DNA from: Siphonodentalium dalli
Lineage: Eukaryota; Mollusca; Scaphopoda; Gadilida; Siphonodentaliidae
Direction: 5' to 3'
NCBI GenBank assembly: GCA_032622095.1
Contig: CP136061.1
Span: 168,277,107-168,341,106 of the forward strand
DNA length: 64,000 nucleotides
Shown: positions 36,318 to 48,337 of the stretch, piece after piece
Numbering within the stretch: position 1 is the stretch's first letter
How the letters are laid out: every line of letters begins with the position of its first letter
Notes under the pieces: generated by a model
What the model saw: the letters and a program-made list of their open reading frames with translations, nothing else
Databases searched by the model: none
Told to the model about the DNA's origin: nothing
Made by a program: the position numbers and the translations under genes

Positions 36318-39300
36318 TTGGTATGGGTGTTCACCACTATAAGGACATGCAATGGCATCTGTTCAATGTATGCACCGATGACAGTATATCTTGTATTTGC
36401 ACTGATTTAAATTTTATTATTTTTGTTCTTTCATTTGGTATTCCACATTATAGACAGGACAGATCTCATTATTTTTGTCATTCTGTTTTGTTTTCCAGAT
36501 TGGAGAGGGTAGAAGATTTCAGATACTCGGAAGCATATAGAAGATGGCCACATCCAAGATAACGCAGCGAATCAAATGTCTGGTTATTATTATAGCCCCT
36601 TATTAAAAAAGGGTATATTGTTTTGCACGTGTCTGTCCTGACATGCGTTCGCACATCCGCACAATGTATGTTCAATGTTATAACTTGAACCGTAGTGCTC
36701 TGATCTCAATGCAATTTGGTATGGGTGTTCACCACTATAAGGACATTCAATGGCATCTGTCCAATGTATGCACCGGACGACAGTATATCTTGTTTTTGCA
36801 CTGATTTAAATTTCATTATTTTTGTTCTTTCATTTGGTATTCCACATTATAGACAGGACAGATCTCATTATTTTTGTCATTTTGTTTTGTCTTCCAGATT
36901 GGAGAGGGTAGAAGATTTCAGATACTCGGAAGCATACAGAAGATGGCCACATCCAAGATAACGCAGCGAATCAAATGTCTGGTTATTGTTATAGACCCTT
37001 TTTAAAAAAGGTATATTGTTATGCATCTGTCTGTCCGGACGTTCGTACGTACATCCGCCCAATGTCTGTTCATGCCATAGTGCTCGGTTCTGAATGAAAT
37101 TTGGTATGGATGTTCCCTACTATGAGTATACTCAGTAGAATATTCCATCGTTTTGTTCAGATTATTCATTCTAGAGTTATTCATCTTTGTTTATCTGGAA
37201 ATGTTGGCTTTTTGGTCTGTCTGATGTCTTTTCGGGACATAACTTGAACAATAATGCTCGGTTCTCAATGATATTTGGTATGGATGTTCACCACTATAAG
37301 TACATTCAATGTCATCTGTTCAATGTATGCACCGGATGACAGTATATCTTGTTTTTGCACTGATTTAAATTTCATTATTTTTGTTCTTTCATTTGGTATT
37401 CCACATTATAGACAGGACAGATCTCATTATTTTTGTCATTTTGTTTTGTCTTCCAGATTGGAGAGGGTAGCAGATTTCAGATACTCGGAAGCATATAGAA
37501 GATGGCCACATCCAAGATAACGCAGCGAATCAAATGTCTGGTTATTATTATAGCCCCTTATTAAAAAAGGGTATGTATTTTTTTTGCACGTGTCTGTCCG
37601 GACATGCGTTCGCACATCCGCACAATGTATGTTCAATGTTATAACTTGAACCGTAGTGCTCTGATCTCAATGCAATTTGGTATGGGTGTTCACCACTATA
37701 AGGACATTCAATGGCATCTGTCCAATGTATGCACCGGACGACAGTATATCTTGTTTTTGCACTGATTTAAATTTCATTATTTTTGTTCTTTCATTTGGTA
37801 TTCCACATTATAGACAGGACAGATCTCATTATTTTTGTCATTTTGTTTTGTCTTCCAGATTGGAGAGGGTAGAAGATTTCAGATACTCGGAAGCATACAG
37901 AAGATGGCCACATCCAAGATAACGCAGCGAATCAAATGTCTGGTTATTGTTATAGACCCTTTTTAAAAAAGGTTATATTGTTTTGCATCTGTCTGTCCGG
38001 ACGTTCGTACGTACATCCGCCCAATGTCTGTTCATGCCATAGTGCTCGGTTCTGAATGAAATTTGGTATGGATGTTCCCTACTATGAGTATACTCAGTAG
38101 AATATTCCATCGTTTTGTTCAGATTATTCATTCTAGAGTTATTCATCTTTGTTTATCTGGAAATGTTGGCTTTTTAGTCTGTCTGATGTCTTTTCAGGAC
38201 ATAACTTGAACAATAATGCTCGGTTCTCAATGATATTTGGTATGGATGTTCACCACTATAAGGACATTCAATGGCATCTTTTCAATGTATGCACCGGACG
38301 ACAGTATATCTTGTTTTTGCACTGATTTAAATTTCATTATTTTTGTTCTTTCATTTGGTATTCCACATTATAGAAGTACAGATCTCATTATTTTTGTCAT
38401 TTTGTTTTGTCTTCCAGATTGGAGAGGGTAGAAGATTTCAGATACTCGGAAGCATACAGAAGATGGCCACATCCAAGATAACGCAGCGAATCAAATGTCT
38501 GGTTATTATTATAGCCCCTTATTAAAAAAGGGTATATTGTTTTGTATGTGTCTGTCCGGACATGCGTTCGCACATCCGCACAATGTCTGTTCAATGTTAT
38601 AACTTGAACCGTAGTGCTCTGATCTCAATGAAATTTGGTATGGGTGTTCACCACTATAAGGACATTCAATGGCATCTGTCCAATGTATGCACCGGACGAC
38701 AGTATATCTTGTTTTTGCACTGATTTAAATTTCATTATTTTTGTTCTTTCATTTTGTATTTCACATTAGGCAGGACAGATCTCATTATTTTTGTCATTCT
38801 GTTTTGTCTTCCAGATTGGAGAGGGTACACTATTTCAGATACTCGGAAGCATACAGAAGATGGCCACATCCAAGATAATGCAGCGAATCAAATGTATGTG
38901 GTTATTGTTATAGCCCCTTTTTTAAAAAGGTATATTGTTTTGCATCTGTCTGTCCGGGCGTTCGTACGTACATCCACCCAATGTCTGTTCATGCCATAGT
39001 GCTCGGTTCTGAATGAAATTTGGTATGGATGTTCCCTACTATGAGTATACTCAGTAGAATATTCCATCGTTTTGTTCAGATTATTCATTCTAGAGTTATT
39101 CATCTTTGTTTATCTGGAAATGTTGGCTTTTTGGTCTGTCTGATGTCTTTTCAGGACATAACTTGAACAATAATGCTCGGTTCTCAATGATATTTGGTAT
39201 GGGTGTTCACCACTATAAGGACATGCAATGGCATCTGTTCAATGTATGCACCGGACGACAGTATATCTTGTTTTTGCACTGATTTAAATTTTATTATTTT

Positions 39301-41270
39301 TGTTCTTTCATTTGGTATTCCACATTATAGACAGGACAGATCTCATTATTTTTGTCATTCTGTTTTGTTTTCCAGATTGGAGAGGGTAGAAGATTTCAGA
39401 TACTCGGAAGCATACAGAAGATGGCCACATCCAAGATAACGCAGCGAATCAAATGTCTGGTTATTGTTATAGCCCCTTTTTTAAAAAGGTATATTGTTTT
39501 GCATCTGTCTGTCCGGACGTTCGTACGTACATCCGCCCAATGTCTGTTCATGCCATAGTGCTCGGTTCTGAATGAAATTTGGTATGGATGTTCCCTACTA
39601 TGAGTATACTCAGTAGAATATTCCATCGTTTTGTTCAGATTATTCATTCTAGAGTTATTCATCTTTGTTTATCTGGAAATGTTGGCTTTTTAGTCTGTCT
39701 GATGTCTTTTCAGGACATAACTTGAACAATAATGCTCGGTTCTCAATGATATTTGGTATGGATGTTCACCACTATAAGGACATTCAATGTCATCTGTTCA
39801 ATGTATGCACCGGATGACAGTATATCTTGTTTTTGCACTGATTTAAATTTCATTATTTTTGTTCTTTCATTTGGTATTCCACATTATAGACAGGACAGAT
39901 CTCATTATTTTTGTCATTTTGTTTTGTCTTCCAGATTGGAGAGGGTAGCAGATTTCAGATACTCGGAAGCATATAGAAGATGGCCACATTCAAGATAACG
40001 CAGCGAATCAAATGTCTGGTTATTATTATAGCCCCTTATTAAAAAAGGGTATGTATTTTTTTTGCACGTGTCTGTCCGGACATGCGTTCGCACATCCGCA
40101 CAATGTCTGTTCAATGTTATAACTTGAACCGTAGTGCTCTGATCTCAATGAAATTTGGTAGGGGTGTTCACCACTATAAGGACATTCAATGGCATCTGTC
40201 CAATGTATGCACCGGACGATAGTATATCTTGTTTTTGCACTGATTTAAATTTCATTATTTTTGTTCTTTCATTTGGTATTCCACATTATAGACAGGACAG
40301 ATCTCATTATTTTTGTCATTTTGTTTTGTCTTCCAGATTGGAGAGGGTAGAAGATTTCAGATACTCGGAAGCATACAGAAGATGGCCACATCCAAGATAA
40401 CGCAGCGAATCAAATGTCTGGTTATTGTTATAGCCCCTTTTTAAAAAAGGTATATTGTTTTGCATCTGTCTGTCCGGACGTTCGTACGTACATCCGCCCA
40501 ATGTCTGTTCATGCCATAGTGCTCGGTTCTGAATGAAATTTGATATGGATGTTCCCTACTATGAGTATACTCAGTAGAATATTCCTTCGTTTTGTTCAGA
40601 TTATTCATTCTAGAGTTATTCATCTTTGTTTATCTGGAAATGTTGGCTTTTTAGTCTGTCTGATGTCTTTTCAGGACATAACTTGAACAATAATGCTCGG
40701 TTCTCAATGATATTTGGTATGGATGTTCACCACTATAAGGACATTCAATGGCATCTGTCCAATGTATGCACCGGACGACAGTATATCTTGTTTTTGCACT
40801 GATTTAAATTTCATTAGTTTTGTTCTTTCATTTGGTATTCCACATTAGGCAGGACAGATCTCATTATTTTTGTCATTCTGTTTTGTCTTCCAGATTGGAG
40901 AGGGTACAATATTTAAGATACTCGGAAGCATACAGAAGATGGCCACATCCAAGATAACGCAGCGAATCAAATGTCTGGTTATTGTTATAGCCCCTTTTTT
41001 AAAAAGGTATATTGTTTTGCATCTGTCTGTCCGGACGTTCGTACGTACATCCGCCCAATGTCTGTTCATGCCATAGTGCTCGGTTCTGAATGAAATTTGG
41101 TATGGATGTTCCCTACTATGAGTATTCTCAGTAGAATATTCCATCGTTTTGTTCAGATTATTCATTCTAGAGTTATTCATCTTTGTTTATCTGGAAATGT
41201 TGGCTTTTTGGTCTGTCTGATGTCTTTTCAGGACATAACTTGAACAATAATGCTCGGTTCTCAATGATAT
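36318..41270 (+). repeat. Higher-order repeat II-long, copy 2 (10-mer, 4,953 bp)
   Basis: This is a tandem copy of 31365-36317 with monomer starts at the same offsets (36318, 36716, 37275, 37677, 38237, 38635, 39194, 39753, 40155, 40714). Rare variants are shared, including AGAAGTACAG, CATCCACCCAATG, GGTAGGGGTGTTC and TGAGTATTCTCA. The only difference I noticed is T at 40220, where the first copy has C at 35267. Confidence 0.93.
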
Positions 41271-41376
41271 AAGGTATATTGTTTTGCACGTGTCTGTCCG
41301 GACATGCGTTCGCACATAAGCACAATGTCTGTTCAATGTTATAACTTGAACCGTAGTGCTCTGATCTCAATGTAAT
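41271..41376 (+). repeat. Truncated type-A monomer (about 293 bp deleted)
   Basis: After TTCTCAATGATAT of the preceding B, the sequence jumps to AAGGTATATTGTTTTGCACG, the right quarter of an A monomer. Only about 106 of 399 bp remain. It marks the right boundary of the 10-mer array. Confidence 0.85.
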
Positions 41377-42334
41377 TTGGTATGGGTGTTCACCACTATA
41401 AGGACATTCAATGGCATCTGTTCAATGTAATCAACGGACGACAGTATATCTTGTTTTTGCACTGATTTAAATTTCATTATTTTTGTTCTTTCATTTGGTA
41501 TTCCACATTATAGACAGGACATATCTCATTATTTTTGTCATTTTGTTTTGTCTTCCAGATTGGAGAGGGTAGAAGATTTCAGATACTCGGAAGCATATAG
41601 AAGATGGCCACATCCAAGATAACGCAGCGAATCAAATGTCTGGTTATTATTATAGCCCCTTATTAAAAAAGGGTATATTGTTTTGCACGTGTCTGTCCGG
41701 ACATGCGTTCGTACATCCGCACAATGTCTGTTCAATGTTATAACTTGAACCGTAGTGCTCTGATCTCAATGAAATTTGGTATGGGTGTTCACCACTATAA
41801 GGACATTCAATGGCATATGTCCAATGTATGCACCGGACGACAGTATATCTTGTTTTTGCACTGATTTAAATTTCATTAGTTTTGTTCTTTCATTTTGTAT
41901 TCCACATTAGGCAGGACAGATCTCATTATTTTTGTCATTCTGTTTTGTCTTCCAGATTGGAGAGGGTACAATATTTCAGATACTCGGAAGCATACAGAAG
42001 ATGGCCACATCCAAGATAACGCAGCGAATCAAATGTCTGTGGTTATTGTTATAGCCCCTTTTTTAAAAAGGTATATTGTTTTGGATCTGTCTGTCCGGAC
42101 GTTCGTACGTACATCCGCCCAATGTCTGTTCATGCCATAGTGCTCGGTTCTGAATGAAATTTGGTATGAATGTTCCCTACTATGAGTATACTCAGTAGAA
42201 TATTCCATCGTTTTGTTCAGATTATTCATTCTAGAGTTATTCATCTTTGTTTATCTGGAAATGTTGGCTTTTTGGTCTGTCTGATGTCTTTTCAGGACAT
42301 AACTTGAACAATAATGCTCGGTTCTCAATGATAT
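41377..42334 (+). repeat. A-B monomer pair between arrays
   Basis: An A of 399 bp (41377) and a B of 559 bp (41776). The A has the variants ATGTAATCAACGGAC and GACATATCTC, which recur in the 47159 and 52783 units. The B has CATTAGTTTTG and GGCATATGTCC, as do the 55498, 60606 and 63637 units. The pair therefore belongs to the right-hand satellite subfamily. Confidence 0.85.
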
Positions 42335-43105
42335 TTGGTATGGATGTTCACCACTATAAGGACATTCAATGGCATCTGTTCAATGTATGCACCGGACGAC
42401 ACTATATCTTGTTTTTGCACTTGATTTAAATTTCATTATTTTTGTTCTTTCATTTTGTATTCCACATTAGGCAGGACAGATCTAATTTTTTTTGTCATTC
42501 TGTTTTGTCTTCCAGATTGGAGAGGGTACAATATTTCAGATACTCGGAAGCATACAGAAGATGGCCACATCCAAGATAACGCAGCGAATCAAATGTCTGT
42601 GGTTATTGTTATAGCCCCTTTTTTAAAAAGGTATATTGTTTTGCATCTGTCTGTCCGGACGTTCGTACGTACATCCGCCCAATGTCTGTTCATGCCATAG
42701 TGCTCGGTTCTGAATGATATTTGGTATGGATGTTCCCTACTATGAGTATACTCAGTAGAATATTCCATCGTTTTGTTCAGATTATTCATTCTAGAGTTAT
42801 TCATCTTTGTTTATCTGGAAATGTTGGCTTTTTGGTCTGTCTGATGTCTTTTCAGGACATAACTTGAACAATAATGCTCGGTTCTCAATGATATTTGGTA
42901 TGGATGTTCACCACTATAAGGACATTCAATGGCATCTGTTCAATGTATGCACCGGACGACAATATATCTTGTTTTTGCACTGATTTAAATTTCATTATTT
43001 TTGTTCTTTCATTTGGTATTCCACATTATAGACAGGACAGATCTCATTATTTTTGTCATTCTGTTTGGTTTTCCAGATTGGAGAGGGTAGAAGATTTCAG
43101 ATACT

Positions 43106-43114
43106 CGGAAGCAT
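43106..43114. other. Left 9-bp target duplication (CGGAAGCAT), transposon copy 1
   Basis: Identical to 44896-44904. The unoccupied homologous site has one copy, CTGAAGCAT at 53952-53960 in the third higher-order copy and CGGAAGCAT in most other A monomers. Confidence 0.88.
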
Positions 43115-43384
43115 CGGCACCTCGAAACAGTGCGCGGAACTGCGCAGAACTACGCGGAAGTGCGCGGTACAAATGAAACAGTTATTATGCACAGGGGCAG
43201 GTGGGGGTTGATTTGATACATGAACTATAGTAGTAGACAGTCTTCAGTTGCAAATTTGTAAGGTTATTTTAACGTTTTAACTTGTATTTGAGAGATAGAG
43301 TGAGTGGTAGAATCTACCGCGCACTGTTTCGAGAAAAGCTTACTGCTCAATATCTTCCGCGCATTGTTTCACGAAAAGCATACT
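43115..43384. repeat. Left terminal inverted repeat, copy 1
   Basis: About 270 bp, pairing with 44626-44895. Shared landmarks in the same order are CGAAACAGTGCGCGGAACTG, ACAGTTATTATGCAC, TATAGTAGTAGA, GTCTTCAGTT, TTTTAACGTTTTA, GAGTGAGTGGTAGAATCTA, CGCGCACTGTTTCGAGAAAA and CTTCCGCGCATTGTTTC. The copies differ by several substitutions and small gaps. Confidence 0.85.
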
Positions 43385-44625
43385 CGTGGTTTCGGATTAG
43401 GGACCACACTTAGCCTACATGTCTTAATTAGTAATAGGCCTAGTATAGAGGTAGACTGATTAGAGGTGACAGCTTACTGCATGTCACTGTAGAAAATGTG
43501 TGAAGTTAAAATGTTGAAACAACACAACCATCATGCAGTGATTATTGAGTGATTAAATCTGCAGGGTATAGTCTAAGTATGAAGTCGACTCTGACAATTT
43601 CATACCCAAATGACCCTATACATCAAGTGTTCATATATAGCCTAGAAAAATTGTGTTCCAAATGCAGAATCAAATTAAATCCACTGAAAACGCAACTAAA
43701 GGTACTCAATCTGATCAGAGTGTCTCCATCTCAACAGATTCCAACAACAACAAAATTTTATCAAAGGTCACTTTAGTTATTAGAATCGATTAATTATCCA
43801 AAAATATTGCGAACGACTGTGAAATGTCGTATATAATTGCCCAAAATGTGTTGTATAGCAACATTTTGTTCGATGGAATTTAGTATCGAGAGTATGTCGG
43901 TCGACTTTTTCGGCAAACTTCTGGGACAGCAAGTATTCCCGATAATGAAAAATAATAGATTTCTAAAATCGATATCTAATAAATCTGAGCTTTGATGGGT
44001 GGCTTCCTCGACTCGAATCAAATATTTTTGGCCCCTGAAGCCATTGAAATAGTAATTGAGAGGATTGTTATCGAATTGAGTACCTTTAATCGTATTTGGG
44101 AATAAACGTAATTACTCCAAAACCAAACTCTCTCTCTTTTTGACACACCCATCACGCAATCTAACGAAGCCCGGGGAAGCCACTTTCCTGGTATTCACTC
44201 TAGACTCACGCCTTAAATTTAAAAAGCACCAAAATCGTTGATCGATTATTTTCCACGTCGAACGGAATTTTAACAATAAATAATAAATTTGGAAACATAT
44301 GAGGAAATCGAAACTGACTAATAATAACTGTGCAGGTTTAAACACTGTGATCAAAATAGAGACTGATATATTGAAATTACCTGACTTGGCGGACAGACTA
44401 CTGGACATAATAACTGATCAACAGAGAGAGATAAGAGGTGCCATATATGCACAGAGGTGCCATATATATGGCACCGGTAATTTCATTTTGACATTTTAAG
44501 TCTGCCGGTCCAAAGCCCGGATAAAAGCTGATGGGAGTTTTAAAAAATTGTTTTATAATATATAATTTATCACGTAACTGTGGCTATTAATCCGACATCG
44601 CGCATTCAGTTTTCTGGTAACAACT
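43385..44625. other. Interior of the transposon, no recognisable gene
   Basis: About 1.24 kb with frames up to roughly 98 codons on the minus strand (44112-44408) and 75 codons on each strand (43549-43776 +, 43794-44021 -). I recognise no transposase catalytic motif or zinc finger. The 43549-43776 frame includes CRIKLNPLKTQ, faintly like the K-LNP-KT segment of non-LTR reverse transcriptases. It is too short to call. Confidence 0.6.
44456..44475. other. 20-bp perfect palindrome in the transposon, copy 1
   Basis: GGTGCCATATATATGGCACC is its own reverse complement. An incomplete version, GGTGCCATATATGCAC, starts 20 bp upstream at 44438. Confidence 0.85.
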
Positions 44626-44895
44626 GCGCAGTAAGCTTTTCTCGAAACAATGCGCGGAAGATATATAGCGCAGTAAACTTTTCTCGAAACAGTGCGCGGT
44701 ACCTAGATTCTACCACTCACTCTCTCTAATAAAACGTTAAAATGATCTTGCAAATTCGTAACTGAAGACCTTCTACTACTATATTTCATTAATATACATG
44801 TTTTAAATCAACTCCCCGTGCATAATAACTGTTTTGTTTGTACCGCGCAGTTCCGCGCACTTCTGCGCAGTTCCGCGCACTGTTTCGAGGTACCC
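44626..44895. repeat. Right terminal inverted repeat, copy 1
   Basis: This is the reverse-complement partner of 43115-43384. Its outer tip read on the minus strand is GGGTACCTCGAAACAGTGCG, against CGGCACCTCGAAACAGTGCG at the left tip. Confidence 0.85.
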
Positions 44896-45760
44896 CGGAA
44901 GCATATAGAAGATGGCCACATCCAAGATAACGCAGCGAATCAAATGTCTGGTTATTATTATAGCCCCTTATTAAAAAAGGGTATATTGTTTTGCATGTGT
45001 CTGTCCTGACATGCGTTCGCACATCCGCACAATGTCTGTTCAATGTTATAACTTGAACCGTAGTGCTCTGATCTCAATGAAATTTGGTATGGGTGTTCAC
45101 CACTATAAGGACATTCAATGGCATCTGTCCAATGTATGCACCGACGACAGTATATCTTGTTTTTGCACTGATTTAAATTTCATTATTTTTGTTCTTTCAT
45201 TTGGTATTCCACATTAGGCAGGACAGATCTCATTACTTTTGTCATTCTGTTTTGTCTTCCAGATTGGAGAGGGTACAATATTTCAGATACTCGGAAGCAT
45301 ACAGAAGATGGCCACATCCAAGATAACGCAGCGAATCAAATGTCTGTGGTTATTGTTATAGTCCCTTTTTTAAAAAGGTATATTGTTTTGCATCTGTCTG
45401 TCCGGACGTTCGTACGTACATCCGCCCAATGTCTGTTCATGCCATAGTGCTTGGTTCTGAATGAAATTTGGTATGGATGTTCCCTACTATGAGTATACTC
45501 AGTAGAATATTCCATCGTTTTGTTCAGATTATTCATTCTAGAATTATTCATCTTTGTTTATCTGGAAATGTTGGCTTTTTAGTCTGTCTGATGTCTTTTC
45601 AGGACATAACTTGAACAATAATGCTCGGTTCTCAATGATATTTGGTATGGATGTTCACCACTATAAGGACATTCAATGGCATCTGTTCAATGTATGCACC
45701 CGACGACACTATATCTTGTTTTTGCACTGATTTAAATTTCATTATTTTTGTTCTTTCATT

Positions 45761-45885
45761 TTGTATTTCACATTAGGCAGGACAGATCTCATTATATTTG
45801 TCATTCTGTTTTGTCTTCCAGATTGGAGAGGGTACACTATTTCAGATACTCGGAAGCATACAGAAGATGGCCACATCCAAGATAA
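45761..45885 (+). repeat. Foreign B2-type patch inside an A monomer
   Basis: The A monomer at 45642 carries B2-type sequence (TTGTATTTCACATTAGGCAGG, ATTATATTTGTC, GTACACTATT, GATAATGCAG) between normal A sequence on both sides. The homologous A at 51264 does not. The rare ATTATATTTG form occurs elsewhere only in B monomers 27931 and 30806 (28084 and 30959), which suggests a conversion-like transfer from a related unit. Confidence 0.8.
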
Positions 45886-48337
45886 TGCAGCGAATCAAAT
45901 GTCTGGTTATTATTATAGCCCCTTATTAAAAAAGGGTATATTGTTTTGCACGTGTCTGTCCGGACATGCGTTCGCACATCCGCACAATGTCTGTTCAATG
46001 TTATAACTTGAACCGTAGTGCTCTGATCTCAATGAAATTTGGTATGGGTGTTCACCACTATAAGGACATTCAATGGCATATGTCCAATGTATGCACCGGA
46101 CGACAGTATATCTTGTTTTTGCACTGATTTAAATTTCATTATTTTTGTTCTTTCATTTTGTATTCCACATTAGGCAGGACAGATCTCATTACTTTTGTCA
46201 TTCTGTTTTGTCTTCCAGATTGGAGAGGGTACAATATTTCAGATACTCGGAAGCATACAGAAGATGGCCACATCCAAGATAACGCAGCGAATCAAATGTC
46301 TGTGGTTATTGTTATAGCCCCTTTTTTAAAAAGGTATATTGTTTTGCATCTGTCTGTCCGGACGTTCGTACGTACATCCGCCCAATGTCTGTTCATGCCA
46401 TAGTGCTTGGTTCTGAATGAAATTTGGTATGGATGTTCCCTACTATGAGTATACTCAGTAGAATATTCTAATCGTTTTGTTCAGATTATTCATTCTAGAG
46501 TTATTCATCTTTGTTTATCTGGAAATGTTTCCTTTTTGGTCTGTCTGATGTCTTTTCAGGACATAACTTGAACAATGATGCTCGGTTCTCAATGATATTT
46601 GGTATGGATGTTCACCACTATAAGGACATTCAATGGCATCTGTTCAATGTATGCACCGGACGACAGTATATCTTGTTTTTGCACTGATTTAAATTTCATT
46701 ATGTTTGTTCTTTCATTTGGTATTCCACATTATAGAAGGACAGATCTCATTATTTTTGTCATTTTGTTTTGTCTTCCAGATTGGAGAGGGTAGAAGATTT
46801 CAGATACTCGGAAGCATACAGAAGATGGCCACATCCAAGATAAAGCAGCGAATCAAATGTCTGTGGTTATTGTTATAGCCCCTTTTTTAAAAAGGTATAT
46901 TGTTTTGCATCTGTCTGTCCGGACGTTCGTACGTACATCCGCCCAATGTCTGTTCATGCCATAGTGCTCGGTTCTGAATGAAATTTGGTATGGATGTTCC
47001 CTACTATGAGTATACTCAGTAGAATATTCCATCGTTTTGTTCAGATTATTCATTCTAGAGTTATTCATCTTTGTTTATCTGGAAATGTTGGCTTTTTGGT
47101 CTGTCTGATGTCTTTTCAGGACATAACTTGAACAATAATGCTCGGTTCTCAATGATATTTGGTATGGACGTTCACCACTATAAGGACATTCAATGGCATC
47201 TGTTCAATGTAATCAACAGACGACAGTATATCTTGTTTTTGCACTGATTTAAATTTCATTATTTTTGTTCTTTCATTTGGTATTCCACATTATAGACAGG
47301 ACATATCTCATTATTTTTGTCATTTTGTTTTGTCTTCCAGATTGGAGAGAGTAGAAGATTTCAGATACTCGGAAGCATATAGAAGATGGCCACATCCAAG
47401 ATAACGCAGCGAATCAAATGTCTGGTTATTATTACAGCCCCTTATTAAAAAAGGGTATATTGTTTTGCACGTGTCTGTCCGGACATGCGTTCGTACATCC
47501 GCACAATGTCTGTTCAATGTTATAACTTGAACCGTAGTGCTCTGATCTCAATGAAATTTGGTATGGGTGTTCACCACTATAAGGACATTCAATGGCATCT
47601 GTCCAATGTATGCACCGGACGACAGTATATCTTGTTTTTGCACTTGATTTAAATTTCATTATTTTTGTTCTTTCATTTTGTATTCCACATTAGGCAGGAC
47701 AGATCTCATTTTTTTTGTCATTCTGTTTTGTCTTCCAGATTGGAGAGGGTACAATATTTCCGATACTCGGAAGCATACAGAAGATGGCCACATCCAAGAT
47801 AACGCAGCGAATCAAATGTCTGTGGTTATTGTTATAGCCCCTTTTTTAAAAAGGTATATTGTTTTGCATCTGTCTGTCCGGACGTTCGTACGTACATCCG
47901 CCCAATGTCTGTTCATGCCATAGTGCTCGGTTCTGAATGAAATTTGGTATGGATGTTCCCTACTATGAGTATACTCAGTAGAATATTCCATCGTTTTGTT
48001 CAGATTATTCATTCTAGAGTTATTCATCTTTGTTTATCTGGAAATGTTGGCTTTTTGGTCTGTCTGATGTCTTTTCAGGACATAACTTGAACAATAATGC
48101 TCGGTTCTCAATGATATTTGGTATGGATGTTCACCACTATAAGGACATTCAATGGCATCTGTTCAATGTATGCACCGGACGACAATATATCTTGTTTTTG
48201 CACTGATTTAAATTTCATTATTTTTGTTCTTTCATTTGGTATTCCACATTATAGACAGGACAGATCTCATTATTTTTGTCATTCTGTTTGGTTTTCCAGA
48301 TTGGAGAGGGTAGAAGATTTCAGATACTCGGAAGCAT

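Larger units (their letters stand above)
43115..44895. mobile_element. 1,781-bp non-autonomous DNA transposon with long TIRs and 9-bp TSD, copy 1
   Basis: It has inserted in the exon-like part of an A monomer. CGGAAGCAT flanks it on both sides (43106-43114 and 44896-44904), and removing the element plus one flank restores a 399-bp monomer. The ends are imperfect inverted repeats of about 270 bp sharing ACCTCGAAACAGTGCGCGG at the tips, with repeated GCGCACTGTTTCGAGAAAAG motifs further in. The interior, about 1.2 kb, has only short frames. Nothing in it looks like a transposase, so it would need one supplied in trans. Long TIRs and a 9-bp duplication fit Mutator-like elements best. Merlin (8-9 bp) and the 8-bp-TSD families (hAT, P) remain possible if the duplication is read as 8 bp. 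Confidence 0.88.
42335..47557 (+). repeat. Higher-order repeat III, copy a (5,223 bp, carries transposon)
   Basis: Monomers are B (42335), A with the inserted transposon (42895-45083), B (45084), A with a foreign patch (45642), B (46039), B (46599) and A (47159). The A to the right of the transposon, present in the next two copies at 50307 and 54141, is missing here. That accounts for the 5,223-bp rather than 5,624-bp spacing. Confidence 0.88.

Noticed and set aside
44112-44408. 98-codon minus-strand frame in the transposon interior as a possible transposase
   Set aside because: It is too short, with no catalytic motif or DNA-binding domain visible. It overlaps another frame on the opposite strand.
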